A program made the translations under genes and the position numbers. Below, piece after piece: positions 38,146-48,336 of a stretch of DNA of 64,000 nucleotides (within the stretch, counting starts at the first letter, position 1; each line of letters opens with the position of its first letter). The DNA lies in the NCBI RefSeq assembly GCF_036311985.1, contig NZ_JAZDCJ010000027.1; one strand, given 5' to 3'. The stretch is from JAZDCJ01 sp036311985. GTDB taxonomy: Bacteria; Actinomycetota; Actinomycetes; Actinomycetales; Micrococcaceae. The notes beneath the pieces are model-generated. The model was not told where the DNA came from. It did no database searches and was given only the letters and a program-made list of their open reading frames with translations.

Positions 38146-38181
38146 GGCGCCTCCCGCCACGTCACCGTGGGGGGAGGCGCC
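38146..38181. terminator. Bidirectional hairpin between ABC exporter and peptide gene
   Basis: GGCGCCTCCC (38146-38155) and GGGAGGCGCC (38172-38181) are a perfect 10-bp stem with a 16-base loop. It lies 13 bp after the exporter stop (+) and 23 bp after the peptide-precursor stop (-), so it can serve both. Confidence 0.8.
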
Positions 38182-38204
38182 GTCGTGCGTCAGGGCGTCG
38201 GCAT

Positions 38205-38441
38205 CTAGTGCGGCCAGTCGCCGACCTTAGCCGTGGTGGTGCTGTGCGGCCAGTCGCCGACATTGATGGTGGCGTGCGGCCAGTCGCCGACCTTGAGGGC
38301 GCGGTGCGGCCAATCGCCAACGGCCACGCTCTGGGTCGTCTCCGCCGAGGTGGTGGTCGCGTGCGGCCAGTCCCCCACTGCCAGGAAAGCGGCGCCGGCC
38401 AGGGCCGACGCTGCAGCGAACGCCGCAAAGAACTTCTTCAT
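38205..38441 (-). CDS. Exported multi-copy peptide precursor (five VGDWPH units), putative pheromone of cassette 1
   Basis: A 78-residue frame with a strong AAGGAG ribosome site 6-7 bp before the ATG. The first 21 residues (MKKFFAAFAAASALAGAAFL) are a Sec-type signal peptide with two lysines and a hydrophobic core. The rest is five copies of VGDWPH separated by short Thr/Ala-rich spacers of 13, 4, 4 and 6 residues; the last copy ends at the TAG. The copies are at 38361, 38304, 38274, 38244 and 38208. Copies differ only at third codon positions (GTC/GTT/GTG, GGC/GGG, GAC/GAT), which argues that the peptide is selected. It is divergent from an HTH-TPR regulator, as precursors of RRNPP-type signals often are. 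Maturation and signalling are inferred. Confidence 0.82.
   Translation of the reverse strand: MKKFFAAFAAASALAGAAFLAVGDWPHATTTSAETTQSVAVGDWPHRALKVGDWPHATINVGDWPHSTTTAKVGDWPH
38208..38378 (-). repeat. Five-unit 18-bp coding repeat (VGDWPH)
   Basis: The 18-bp units start at 38208, 38244, 38274, 38304 and 38361. Three are identical; the other two each differ at two synonymous positions. Spacers between units are 18, 12, 12 and 39 bp, so this is not a strict tandem array. Confidence 0.95.
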
Positions 38442-38480
38442 GCTCTACTCCTTCAAAAGGTACTCAACACAGCCCTTATC

Positions 38481-38496
38481 AAGTGGCGTTCCACTT
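38481..38496. promoter_or_regulatory. Cassette 1 operator: AAGTGG-N4-CCACTT
   Basis: A perfect 6-bp inverted repeat with spacer CGTT in the divergent region between the peptide precursor and the regulator. A third half-site, AGTGG, is at 38514-38518, and TTCCACT (38489-38495) with AGTGGAA (38514-38520) gives a wider perfect 7-bp inverted repeat. The region is AT-rich relative to its surroundings. It is the likely binding site of the adjacent XRE-type regulator. Confidence 0.65.
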
Positions 38497-38603
38497 AACA
38501 TTCATTGTAAATTAGTGGAAACGCGATTCGTCAAGGGCTCGCTTTGATGCACTTGCCGGACTTAACCACCCGAGATTTCGACCATGCAAGCTAAGGGGCT
38601 CCA

Positions 38604-39842
38604 TTGGGCATCAAATTCGGAGAGAAGCTGCGGCAGGCCCGCCTGCGGCACAAACTGACCCAGGCGCAGCTTGGTGCCGGCAAGTACTCCACGAGTTACA
38701 TCTCCCTGCTGGAGACCGGCAGCCGCGAGCCCACCTCGGAGATCATCACGGAGCTCTCGGCCCGGCTGGAGCTGGACCGCGAGGTCATGGAGTCCTGGAA
38801 CACCCCCGTCTCCGCCGACGAGGCAGAGTTCGTGCTGCTCGAGCACCGGGCCCGCCAGTCCTACCTCGCCCGCGAGTACACGGATGCGGAGGCCACGTCC
38901 ATGGAGGCCGCGACGGTCGCCCTGCGCCTGAAGAACTCGAGCGCCTGGTGGAACATGATGTTCCTGCGCGCGGAGGCCCTGAGGGACCAGGGCCGCTTCG
39001 ACGACTACCGCGCGGCCGCCGAGGAGGTGCTCACGCACCCGCTGACCGAGGAATCGCTCGCGCTCAAAGTGCGCGCCGAGACGCTCGTCGCGAATGCCTA
39101 CCTGGGCCTGGGAAAGCTCCACATCGCCGTCGAACACGCCCTCAAGGCCGTCGAACAGGGCCGCGAGCTCCCGGGCGACTCGCTCATCTACATCGGCTCC
39201 CTCTACGCGCTGATCGCCTCGCTCGCCGAGTCCGGCCAGCTCGAGCAGGCCTGGTCCACGTGCCAGACGCTGTCCGAGGCCGTCGCCCAGGGCGCGCCGA
39301 GCCAGACGGCGGGCAGCGCCTACTGGGCGATCGGCAATGTCGCCTTCAAGCGCCAGGACATCGAGGCCGGGCTGCTCAACCACCGCCTCGCCGCCGAGCG
39401 CCTGCGCCCCGCGAGCGACATCGAGCTGTGGGCGCGCTTCAACAAGGCCTCGGCCTCGATGCGCCTCGCCGCCGGCGTCGTCGAGGAGGAGACGCTGCAG
39501 TGCATCGAGCGGGCCGAGCTGGCCCTGAGCGTCATCGGCGGCAATCCGGCCGAGTCCCTCGAGCTCCAGCTGATCCGCGGCCGCTGGCTGCACCTGAACG
39601 GCCAGCCGGACCAGGCCCTCGAGCAGCTCGAGCCGGTCATCGAGGGCCGCGAGCTCCTGTCCCAGCACCTCCAGGGCGAGCTGGACCTGCTCACGGCCCG
39701 CTCCCTCGTGGGCACGGGCCGGCCCCAGGACGCCCTCGAGCACCTCGCGAGCGCCCAGCGGGCCTTCGCCTCGGCCGGGTCGCCGGACCGTGCCTCCCTC
39801 GCGATCGAGCTCGCCACGGAGATCCGCTCCTCCAAGCGCTGA
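38604..39842 (+). CDS. XRE-HTH plus TPR-like regulator, putative peptide receptor of cassette 1
   Basis: A 412-residue protein from a TTG at 38604 with AAGGGG 6 bp upstream; no in-frame ATG lies earlier. Residues 4-58 form an XRE/Cro-type HTH (FGEKLRQARLRHKLTQAQLG, STSYISLLETGSREPTSE). Residues 70-410 are a series of paired amphipathic helices of TPR type (AWWNMMFLRAEALRDQGRFD; SAYWAIGNVAFKRQDIEAGL; LIRGRWLHLNGQPDQALEQL). This is the layout of RRNPP receptors, in which the TPR part binds a re-imported peptide. It is divergent from the VGDWPH precursor and similar over its whole length to the regulator at 61481-62749. Ligand binding is inferred. Confidence 0.85.
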   Translation: MGIKFGEKLRQARLRHKLTQAQLGAGKYSTSYISLLETGSREPTSEIITELSARLELDREVMESWNTPVSADEAEFVLLEHRARQSYLAREYTDAEATSMEAATVALRLKNSSAWWNMMFLRAEALRDQGRFDDYRAAAEEVLTHPLTEESLALKVRAETLVANAYLGLGKLHIAVEHALKAVEQGRELPGDSLIYIGSLYALIASLAESGQLEQAWSTCQTLSEAVAQGAPSQTAGSAYWAIGNVAFKRQDIEAGLLNHRLAAERLRPASDIELWARFNKASASMRLAAGVVEEETLQCIERAELALSVIGGNPAESLELQLIRGRWLHLNGQPDQALEQLEPVIEGRELLSQHLQGELDLLTARSLVGTGRPQDALEHLASAQRAFASAGSPDRASLAIELATEIRSSKR

Positions 39843-39875
39843 GGCGCGCCCGTGCGTCGGAACCCGGGGCGCCTC
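39842..39875. terminator. Hairpin between regulator 1 and purC
   Basis: GAGGCGC and GCGCCTC arms frame about 20 bases between the convergent regulator and purC stops. It is a moderate stem with no T-tract. Confidence 0.5.
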
Positions 39876-39883
39876 GTGGACGC

Positions 39884-42093
<2,210 letters not shown>

Positions 42094-42147
42094 GATCCCC
42101 CAGCCTACCGGGGATCGCCCGCGCCGCGGGGGTCGTAGGCTGTCATC

Positions 42148-42759
42148 ATGCGTGAGGAAACACGGTGGGAAGCCAAGGTCCGCGCCTCGCCCGGGCATTC
42201 GCAGTGGTACATCGACCGCTTCGCCGCGATGCGCGCCGAGGGCGCGGACCTCGACGGCGAGGCGCGGACGGTGGACGCGATGCTGCCGCGCGGGGCCCGC
42301 GTGCTCGACGCCGGGTGCGGGCCGGGGCGCGTCGGCGGCGCGCTCGCCGCCCGCGGCCACCGGGTGCTCGGCGTGGACGTGGATCCGGCGCTCATCGCGG
42401 CCGCGCGGGCCGATCACCCCGGCTCCGATTGGCGCGTGGGGGACCTCGCGGAGCTGGATCTGGCGGACGACGCCGGTGCCCCGCTCCGCTTCGACCTCGC
42501 CGTCTGCGCGGGGAACGTCCTGCTCTTCATCGCCCCGGCTTCAGGGGCCCGGGTGCTGGGCCGGATCCGTGAGCACCTGGCCGAGGACGGGCGCCTCGTC
42601 GTCGGCTTCGGCCTGGACCGGGGGTACGCTCCCGGGGAGTTCGCGGCCGACGCCGCCGCGGCGGGCCTCGTCGTCGACGCCCGCTTCTCCACGTGGGAGC
42701 TGCGCCCCTTCACGCCCGGCTCGGACTTCCTCGTCGCGTTCCTCTCCCCCGCCCCGTAG
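42148..42759 (+). CDS. Class I SAM-dependent methyltransferase
   Basis: A 203-residue methyltransferase. Motif I is RVLDAGCGPGRVGGALAARG, then the strand VLGVDVDPALIAAAR with the acidic residue that binds the SAM ribose, and FDLAVCAGNVLLFI as motif IV. It resembles the YcgJ/UbiE-like family; substrate unknown. TAGGCT ends 6 bp before the ATG, suggesting a leaderless start. It is divergent from purD. Confidence 0.88.
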   Translation: MREETRWEAKVRASPGHSQWYIDRFAAMRAEGADLDGEARTVDAMLPRGARVLDAGCGPGRVGGALAARGHRVLGVDVDPALIAAARADHPGSDWRVGDLAELDLADDAGAPLRFDLAVCAGNVLLFIAPASGARVLGRIREHLAEDGRLVVGFGLDRGYAPGEFAADAAAAGLVVDARFSTWELRPFTPGSDFLVAFLSPAP

Positions 42760-42841
42760 CCTTCGCCCGACGCCCGGGCGCGGCCCCGGCGTCGTCCCCC
42801 TCGGCCCGGACCCGGTCCGCCGCGCCCCTAGACTGGGAGTC

Positions 42842-43846
42842 ATGCCCGAAACCTTCACCTCGGCCGATGCCGTGGACCTTGCCGTCGTCGACCGGAACGG
42901 CTTCGTCGAGTCGCGCCACCAGGGCACGGCCGTCGTCGTGGGTCCGGGCGGCGACGTCCTGCTCGAGCTCGGCGACGGCGCCGCCCCCGTCTTCCCGCGA
43001 TCGACCCTCAAGCCGTTCCAGGCCCTGGCCTCGATGCAGTCCGGCGTCCCGCTGCGCGGCGCCGAGGTGGCCCTGGCCTGCGCGAGCCACGTGGGCAGCC
43101 GCGAGCACATGGACCTCGCCGCGTCCATGCTGGCCAAGGCGGGGCTCGACGAGTCCGCGCTGCGCTGCCCCGAGGCGTGGCCCCAGCACGAGGCGACGCG
43201 GACGGAGCTCGTGCGCTCCGGAGCCGCACGCTCGCGACTCGCCTTCAACTGCTCCGGCAAGCATGCCGCGTTCCTCTGGGCCTGCACGGAGAACGGCTGG
43301 GACACGGAGTCCTACCTGGACCCGGGGCACCCGCTGCAGCGCCGCGTGGTCGAGGTCGTCGAGGAATACGCCGACGAGCGGATCGCGCACCTCGCCGTCG
43401 ACGGCTGCGGCGCCCCCGTTCCCGCGATCTCGCTGCGCGGGCTGGCCCGGGCGACCTCGCGGCTGTCCCGCTCACCCGGCAACAAGGCCTCCGACGCGCG
43501 GGCCACGACGATCGCCACCGCGATGCTCGACTACCCGTGGGCCGTCCACGGCCACGGCGAGGAGAACACGGTGGTCATGGAGGAGACGGGGGTCATCGCC
43601 AAGCTCGGGGCCGAGGGCGTGCTGATCCTCGGGGCACCGGACGGCACGGCCTGCGCGCTCAAGATGCTCGACGGCAACGGACGCGCCGCGACGCTCGTGG
43701 GGCTGACCCTGCTCGCCGCGGCTGGCGCCCTCGACACGCGGCGGCTCTCCACGGCCCTCGAGCTGACCAACCGGCCCGTCCTCGGCGGCGGACAGGCCGT
43801 GGGGCGGATCCGCCTCGCGGCCCCCGTCGTCGCCGTGCTGGACTGA
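42842..43846 (+). CDS. L-asparaginase II-type protein
   Basis: A 334-residue protein of the actinobacterial/rhizobial thermolabile asparaginase (PF06089) family. Characteristic segments are FVESRHQGTAVVVGPGGDVL, FPRSTLKPFQALASMQSG, LACASHVGSREH, AFNCSGKHAAFLWAC, DGCGAPVPAISLRGLA and ENTVVMEETGVIAKLGAEG. The SxxK (STLK) and the CSGKH cysteine/lysine loop are the expected catalytic elements. It hydrolyses asparagine to aspartate in characterised relatives. TAGACT ends 7 bp before the ATG. Confidence 0.9.
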   Translation: MPETFTSADAVDLAVVDRNGFVESRHQGTAVVVGPGGDVLLELGDGAAPVFPRSTLKPFQALASMQSGVPLRGAEVALACASHVGSREHMDLAASMLAKAGLDESALRCPEAWPQHEATRTELVRSGAARSRLAFNCSGKHAAFLWACTENGWDTESYLDPGHPLQRRVVEVVEEYADERIAHLAVDGCGAPVPAISLRGLARATSRLSRSPGNKASDARATTIATAMLDYPWAVHGHGEENTVVMEETGVIAKLGAEGVLILGAPDGTACALKMLDGNGRAATLVGLTLLAAAGALDTRRLSTALELTNRPVLGGGQAVGRIRLAAPVVAVLD

Positions 43847-43848
43847 CC

Positions 43849-44229
43849 GTGGCCGTCAAGCGCCGCATTGCCGCTGACTCCGGGCTCGCCGCCCTGCGCG
43901 CCTGGCGCGGGGCCGGCTCGGACGTGGCGGCCGTGCCGCGGCCCTCCGCAGCGACCGCCGTCCGGTACGCCCTCGAGGAGCTCTCCGCGGCCGCCGAGGG
44001 CAACTCCGTGGAGGTCCGCGTCCCCCCGTTCGGCGTGGCCCAGTGCATCCCGGGCCCCCGCCACACGCGCGGCACGCCGCCGAACGTCGTCGAAACGGAC
44101 GCCCAGACGTGGCTCGCGCTGGCCGCGGGGGACCTGTCATGGGACGAGGCCGTGGCGGCCGGCCGCGTCTCGGCTTCCGGGGTCCGCGCCTCGCTGTCCG
44201 GCGTGCTCCCGCTCTTCGGTACCCTTTAA
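43849..44229 (+). CDS. Sterol carrier family protein (bacterial SCP orthologue)
   Basis: A 126-residue protein from GTG 43849, 2 bp after the asparaginase stop. ATAVRYALEELSAAAEGNSV, VEVRVPPFGVAQCIPGPRH and the closing WDEAVAAGRVSASGVRASLS with PLF are typical of the bacterial SCP-orthologue domain common in Actinobacteria. It may bind a lipid, but function is unproven. It shares the transcript with asparaginase and the small membrane protein. Confidence 0.85.
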   Translation: MAVKRRIAADSGLAALRAWRGAGSDVAAVPRPSAATAVRYALEELSAAAEGNSVEVRVPPFGVAQCIPGPRHTRGTPPNVVETDAQTWLALAAGDLSWDEAVAAGRVSASGVRASLSGVLPLFGTL

Positions 44230-44232
44230 GGC

Positions 44233-44559
44233 ATGTCCACGCCTGATCCGACCCCCTCCCCCGACGGCCCCGCACACGACGACGGCCGCATCGAGGTCGA
44301 GGTCCGCAGCGCGCCGAGGTTCTGGCCGTTCCTCGGCGCAGGCGCCGCGCTCGGCATCCTCGCAGCGCTCGTCTCCGCCTACACGGGCGAGGAGAGCGCC
44401 GAGTTCACCCGCGCCGCCGTCGCGGGGTTCCTCGCGGTGCTCTTCGGGCTCGCCGGAGTGCTCGTGGGCGCGCTCGCCTACCTGGCCGTGGACCGGATCC
44501 TGCGCCAGCGCGCCCGGCACGGGACCGCGGTCCCCGTCGAGCCCGACGACGCCGCCTGA
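44233..44559 (+). CDS. Small membrane protein of unknown function
   Basis: A 108-residue protein starting 3 bp after the SCP-like gene. It has a polar, Asp/Pro-rich N terminus, then two membrane helices (FWPFLGAGAALGILAALVSA and AGFLAVLFGLAGVLVGALAY) joined by a short acidic loop (YTGEESAEF), and a basic then acidic tail. The position just upstream of purF is usual in Micrococcaceae. No function is known. Confidence 0.8.
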   Translation: MSTPDPTPSPDGPAHDDGRIEVEVRSAPRFWPFLGAGAALGILAALVSAYTGEESAEFTRAAVAGFLAVLFGLAGVLVGALAYLAVDRILRQRARHGTAVPVEPDDAA

Positions 44560-44634
44560 GCCGCCGCCCGGGCGCCGCGTCACGCGCGGGATCCGGGGGC
44601 GCGGGCACGCGGACCGCATGAGAGAATGGTGCAC

Positions 44635-46188
44635 ATGGCGCGTGGTGACGGAAGACTTTCGCATGATCTCTTGCCCGACGAGAAGGGGCCGCAGGACGAG
44701 TGCGGCGTCTTCGGCGTCTGGGCACCCGGCGAGGACGTCGCCAAGCTGACCTACTACGGCCTCTACGCCCTGCAGCACCGCGGCCAGGAGTCGGCCGGCA
44801 TCGCCACCTCCGACGGCAAGCGGATCAACGTCTACAAGGACATGGGTCTGGTCTCCCAGGTGTTCGACGAGAACACGCTGAACTCCATGACCGGGCACAT
44901 CGCCATCGGCCACTGCCGCTATTCGACGACGGGCGCGAGCCACTGGGCCAACGCCCAGCCGACCCTCGGCGCGACGGCCGAGGGCACGGTCGCCCTGGCC
45001 CACAACGGCAACCTCATCAACACGGCCGAGCTCATGGAGATGGTCGTCTCCGAGCAGGGCAGCAAGTTCCGCGGCGAGCTCGCCCAGGGCAACACGACGG
45101 ACACGGCGCTCGTCACGGCGCTCCTGCGCGGCGAGGAGGGGACCTCCCTCGAGGAGACGACGCTGAAGCTGCTGCCGAAGCTGCGCGGCGCCTTCTGCTT
45201 CGTCATGATGAACGAGGGCACGCTCTACGCCGCCCGGGATCCGCACGGCGTCCGCCCGCTCGTCCTGGGCCGCCTCGAGCGCGGCTGGGTCGTGGCCTCG
45301 GAGCAGGCCGGCCTGGCCACGGTCGGTGCGAGCTTCATCCGCGAGATCGAGCCCGGCGAGTTCATCGCGATCGACGAGGACGGCATCCGCACGCAGCGCT
45401 TCGCGGAGGCCACGCCATCCCATTGCGTCTTCGAGTACGTCTACCTGGCCCGCCCGGACGCCGCGATCAACGGCCGCTCCGTGTACGAGTCGCGCGTCGA
45501 AATGGGCCGCCAGCTGGCCCGCGAGAACCACGCCGAGGCGGACATCGTCATCCCCGTCCCCGAATCCGGCACCCCGGCGGCGATCGGCTACGCCGAGGAG
45601 TCCGGGATCCCGTTCGCGCACGGCTTCGTGAAGAACGCGTACGTGGGCCGCACCTTCATCCAGCCCTCGCAGACCCTGCGCCAGCTCGGGATCCGGCTCA
45701 AGCTCAACGCGCTCGAGCCCGTCATCAAGGGAAAGCGCGTCGTCGTCGTCGACGACTCGATCGTCCGCGGAAACACCCAGCGGGCGATCGTGCGGATGCT
45801 GCGCGAGGCCGGCGCGGCCGCGGTGCACGTGAAGATCTCCTCTCCGCCCGTGAAGTGGCCGTGCTTCTACGGCATCGACTTCGCCTCCCGGGCCGAGCTC
45901 ATCGCCAACGGCGCCACGATCGACGAGATCACGACGTCCATCGGCGCCGACTCCCTCGCGTACATCTCCGAGGACGGCATGATCGGGGCCACGCGGCAGG
46001 AGCGGAGCCGCCTGTGCACCGCCTGCTTCACGGGCGACTACCCGATCGACCTGCCCGCCGCCGACCGCCTCGGCAAGAACCTCCTGGAGCGGGCCAACGC
46101 GGGCGTCTCCGACGGCTGCGATCCGGGACCGGACGCGGAGCTCGAGGCCTCGCTGACCGCCGCCGACAAGACCCCCAGCACCAAGTAA
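44635..46188 (+). CDS. purF: Amidophosphoribosyltransferase
   Basis: From the ATG at 44635 (GAGAAT ends 7 bp upstream, overlapping an earlier ATG at 44626) this is a 517-residue enzyme. A 22-residue propeptide precedes the catalytic Cys23 (DECGVFGVWAPG). The Ntn-type glutaminase half has LQHRGQESAGIA and GHCRYSTTG; the PRPP site is KRVVVVDDSIVRGNTQRAI. Cysteines at CVFEYVY, PCFYGIDF and RLCTACFTGDYP fit the [4Fe-4S] B. subtilis-type enzyme. It begins purine synthesis and is followed by purM. Confidence 0.96.
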   Translation: MARGDGRLSHDLLPDEKGPQDECGVFGVWAPGEDVAKLTYYGLYALQHRGQESAGIATSDGKRINVYKDMGLVSQVFDENTLNSMTGHIAIGHCRYSTTGASHWANAQPTLGATAEGTVALAHNGNLINTAELMEMVVSEQGSKFRGELAQGNTTDTALVTALLRGEEGTSLEETTLKLLPKLRGAFCFVMMNEGTLYAARDPHGVRPLVLGRLERGWVVASEQAGLATVGASFIREIEPGEFIAIDEDGIRTQRFAEATPSHCVFEYVYLARPDAAINGRSVYESRVEMGRQLARENHAEADIVIPVPESGTPAAIGYAEESGIPFAHGFVKNAYVGRTFIQPSQTLRQLGIRLKLNALEPVIKGKRVVVVDDSIVRGNTQRAIVRMLREAGAAAVHVKISSPPVKWPCFYGIDFASRAELIANGATIDEITTSIGADSLAYISEDGMIGATRQERSRLCTACFTGDYPIDLPAADRLGKNLLERANAGVSDGCDPGPDAELEASLTAADKTPSTK

Positions 46189-46201
46189 GGACGCGCACCG
46201 C

Positions 46202-47353
46202 ATGACCTCCCCCACCCCGCAGCAGCCCGCCGGCATCACCTACGCCTCCGCCGGCGTCGACGTCGAGGCGGGCGACCGCGCCGTCGAACTCATGAAGGGG
46301 GCCATCAAGGCCACGCACAACGACTCGGTACTCGGGGGCGTCGGCGGATTCGCGGGGCTCTACGACGCCTCGCGCCTGCTCTCCTACAAGAAGCCGCTCC
46401 TCGCGACCTCCACGGACGGCGTCGGGACCAAGGTCGCGATCGCCCAGGCCATGGACATCCACCACACGATCGGCCACGACCTCGTCGGCATGGTCGTCGA
46501 CGACATCGTCGTGGTCGGCGCCGAGCCCCTGTTCATGACCGACTACATCGCGTGCGGCAAGGTGGTCCCGGAGCGGATCGCCGACATCGTCCGTGGCATC
46601 GCCGAGGCCTGCACGCTCGCCGGGACCGCCCTCGTCGGCGGCGAGACCGCCGAGCACCCGGGCCTGCTCGGCGAGCACGAATACGACGTGGCGGGCGCCG
46701 CCACGGGTGTCGTCGAGGCGGACGCCCTCCTCGGCCCCGAGCGCGTGCGCACGGGAGACGTCGTGATCGGCATGGCGGCCTCCGGCATCCACTCCAACGG
46801 CTACTCCCTGGTCCGCCGCGTCGTCAACCACGCGGGCTGGGCCCTGGACCGCGAGGTCTCCGAGCTGGGGCGCACCCTCGGCGAGGAGCTCCTCGAGCCG
46901 ACCCGCATCTACACGGCCGACTGCCTGGACCTGGTCCGCACGCTCAACGGCCCGGCCGCCGCGCCCGTCCACGGCTTCAGCCACGTCACGGGCGGCGGGC
47001 TGGCCGCGAACCTGGCCCGCGTCCTGCCGCGGGGCCTCATGGCGACGGTCGACCGCTCCACGTGGGAGCTGCCCGCCGTGTTCCGTCTGGTCTCCGAGCT
47101 CGGCGGCGTCCCGCAGGCCGACCTCGAGCGCACGCTCAACCTCGGCGTGGGCATGGTCGCCATCGTCGACGCCGCGTCCGCGGACGCCGCGATCGCGCGC
47201 CTGAACGGCCGCGGCATGCCGGCCTGGGCCATGGGAACCGTCGGCGCGCTCGACGACGCCGCGGCCTCCGCCGGGCCCGACTTCGTCCAGGGCGCCAAGG
47301 GCGTCGACGGCGGCGCAGTGCTGATGCGCGGCGAGTACGCGGCCAGCCGCTAG
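46202..47353 (+). CDS. purM: Phosphoribosylformylglycinamidine cyclo-ligase
   Basis: A 383-residue AIR synthetase 13 bp after purF. It shows YASAGVDVEAGDRAVELMK, the metal/ATP region STDGVGTKVAIAQAM, VDDIVVVGAEPLFMTDYIA, and GGETAEHPGLLG. The glycine-rich VHGFSHVTGGGLAANLARVL segment is also typical. It closes the imidazole ring in purine synthesis. Its stop overlaps the convergent Sir2 gene by 4 bp. Confidence 0.96.
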   Translation: MTSPTPQQPAGITYASAGVDVEAGDRAVELMKGAIKATHNDSVLGGVGGFAGLYDASRLLSYKKPLLATSTDGVGTKVAIAQAMDIHHTIGHDLVGMVVDDIVVVGAEPLFMTDYIACGKVVPERIADIVRGIAEACTLAGTALVGGETAEHPGLLGEHEYDVAGAATGVVEADALLGPERVRTGDVVIGMAASGIHSNGYSLVRRVVNHAGWALDREVSELGRTLGEELLEPTRIYTADCLDLVRTLNGPAAAPVHGFSHVTGGGLAANLARVLPRGLMATVDRSTWELPAVFRLVSELGGVPQADLERTLNLGVGMVAIVDAASADAAIARLNGRGMPAWAMGTVGALDDAAASAGPDFVQGAKGVDGGAVLMRGEYAASR

Positions 47354-48336
47354 TTCCCGGGGCCCCGGTCCCGGGGTGCCAATCCCCCGACGTCCTCGAG
47401 CAGCTGCTCGAGGGCCGGGGCGACGCGCGTGCGCCAGCGCCAGTCGGCCTTGGCGTCCCCGCGCGTGGGCCCGCCGTTGATGATCCCCACCTGCTTTCCG
47501 GCGCGGACCGCGTCGAGGAGCAGCTTGTACCCGCTCATCACGGCCAGGCTGGAGCCGACCACGAGCAGACTGGATGACTTGTCCTCCAGTCGTGCAATCT
47601 CCTCTTTGCGGGCCGCGGGGACGCCCTCGCCGAAGTAGACGACGTCCGGCTTGAGTTCCTCGCTGCCGCAGTTCAGGCAGCCCACCATCCGGAACTCGTC
47701 GACGTGGCGCGCCTCGAGGGTCACGTCGCCGTCGGGGTTCACGAGGGAGGGGTCGAGCTCGATCCGCTCGACGTAGCCGGGATTGGCGGCGTCGAGCCGC
47801 GCGTCGAGCGCATCGCGGTCCTCGACGAAGCCGCACACGAGGCAGCCCACGCGGTCGAGGTCGCCGTGAAGCGCGACGACGGTGGAGGAACCGCCGCGGG
47901 CGTGCAGCCCGTCGACGTTCTGCGTGACGATCCCCGTGGCCCAGCCGCGGCGCTCGAACTCGGCGAGCGCATGGTGCGCCGCGTTCGGCTCGGAGCCGGC
48001 CATGTGCCGCCACCCCACGAAGCTGCGGGCCCAGTAGCGGTGCCGCGCGCCGGCGTCGTACTTGAACTCCTGGAACGTCATGGGACGGTGCCGCTTGAGC
48101 GAGCCGTTGGGTCCCCGGTAGTCGGGGATGCCGGAATCCGTGGACACGCCGGCGCCGGTCAGGAGCAGCACCGAACCCCGGGAGAGCATGCGCGCGATCC
48201 CGTCGCGCGCCGTCCCGGGGTCCTGTGGTTCTACGGAGTCGTCCACGACGCGTGCGATCGAACGCAACGCGGCCCGGTGGGCGTTCTCGATGGCCAGCCG
48301 CTCACCCGATGCGGCGCTGCTCGTCCTCTTCGTCAT
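47350..48336 (-). CDS. NAD-dependent protein deacylase, Sir2 family
   Basis: From the ATG at 48336 this is a 328-residue sirtuin. It has VLLLTGAGVSTDSGIPDYRG for NAD binding, TQNVDGLHARGG, catalytic H in VALHGDLDRVGC, a zinc site made of CLVC and CLNC pairs, and LLVVGSSLAVMSGYKLL. It removes acyl groups from lysines and could reverse acetylation of Acs, though nothing here links them directly. The start lies 35 bp inside the DUF3073 gene, so the two are coupled. Confidence 0.92.
   Translation of the reverse strand: MTKRTSSAASGERLAIENAHRAALRSIARVVDDSVEPQDPGTARDGIARMLSRGSVLLLTGAGVSTDSGIPDYRGPNGSLKRHRPMTFQEFKYDAGARHRYWARSFVGWRHMAGSEPNAAHHALAEFERRGWATGIVTQNVDGLHARGGSSTVVALHGDLDRVGCLVCGFVEDRDALDARLDAANPGYVERIELDPSLVNPDGDVTLEARHVDEFRMVGCLNCGSEELKPDVVYFGEGVPAARKEEIARLEDKSSSLLVVGSSLAVMSGYKLLLDAVRAGKQVGIINGGPTRGDAKADWRWRTRVAPALEQLLEDVGGLAPRDRGPGN

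Noticed and set aside
38205..38378. The 18-bp repeats as a CRISPR array
   Set aside because: Spacers are 12-39 bp and irregular, units are coding and only 18 bp, and there are no cas genes.
38233..38547. A 104-codon plus-strand frame with repeated CGQSPT units opposite the VGDWPH precursor
   Set aside because: It is the antisense reading of the repeat. It has no ribosome site or signal peptide, while the minus-strand frame has both, and the silent third-position changes fit only the minus-strand frame.
42769..42793. GACGCC/GGCGTC as a terminator after the methyltransferase gene
   Set aside because: The arms are only 6 bp with a 13-base loop, which is expected often by chance at this GC content.
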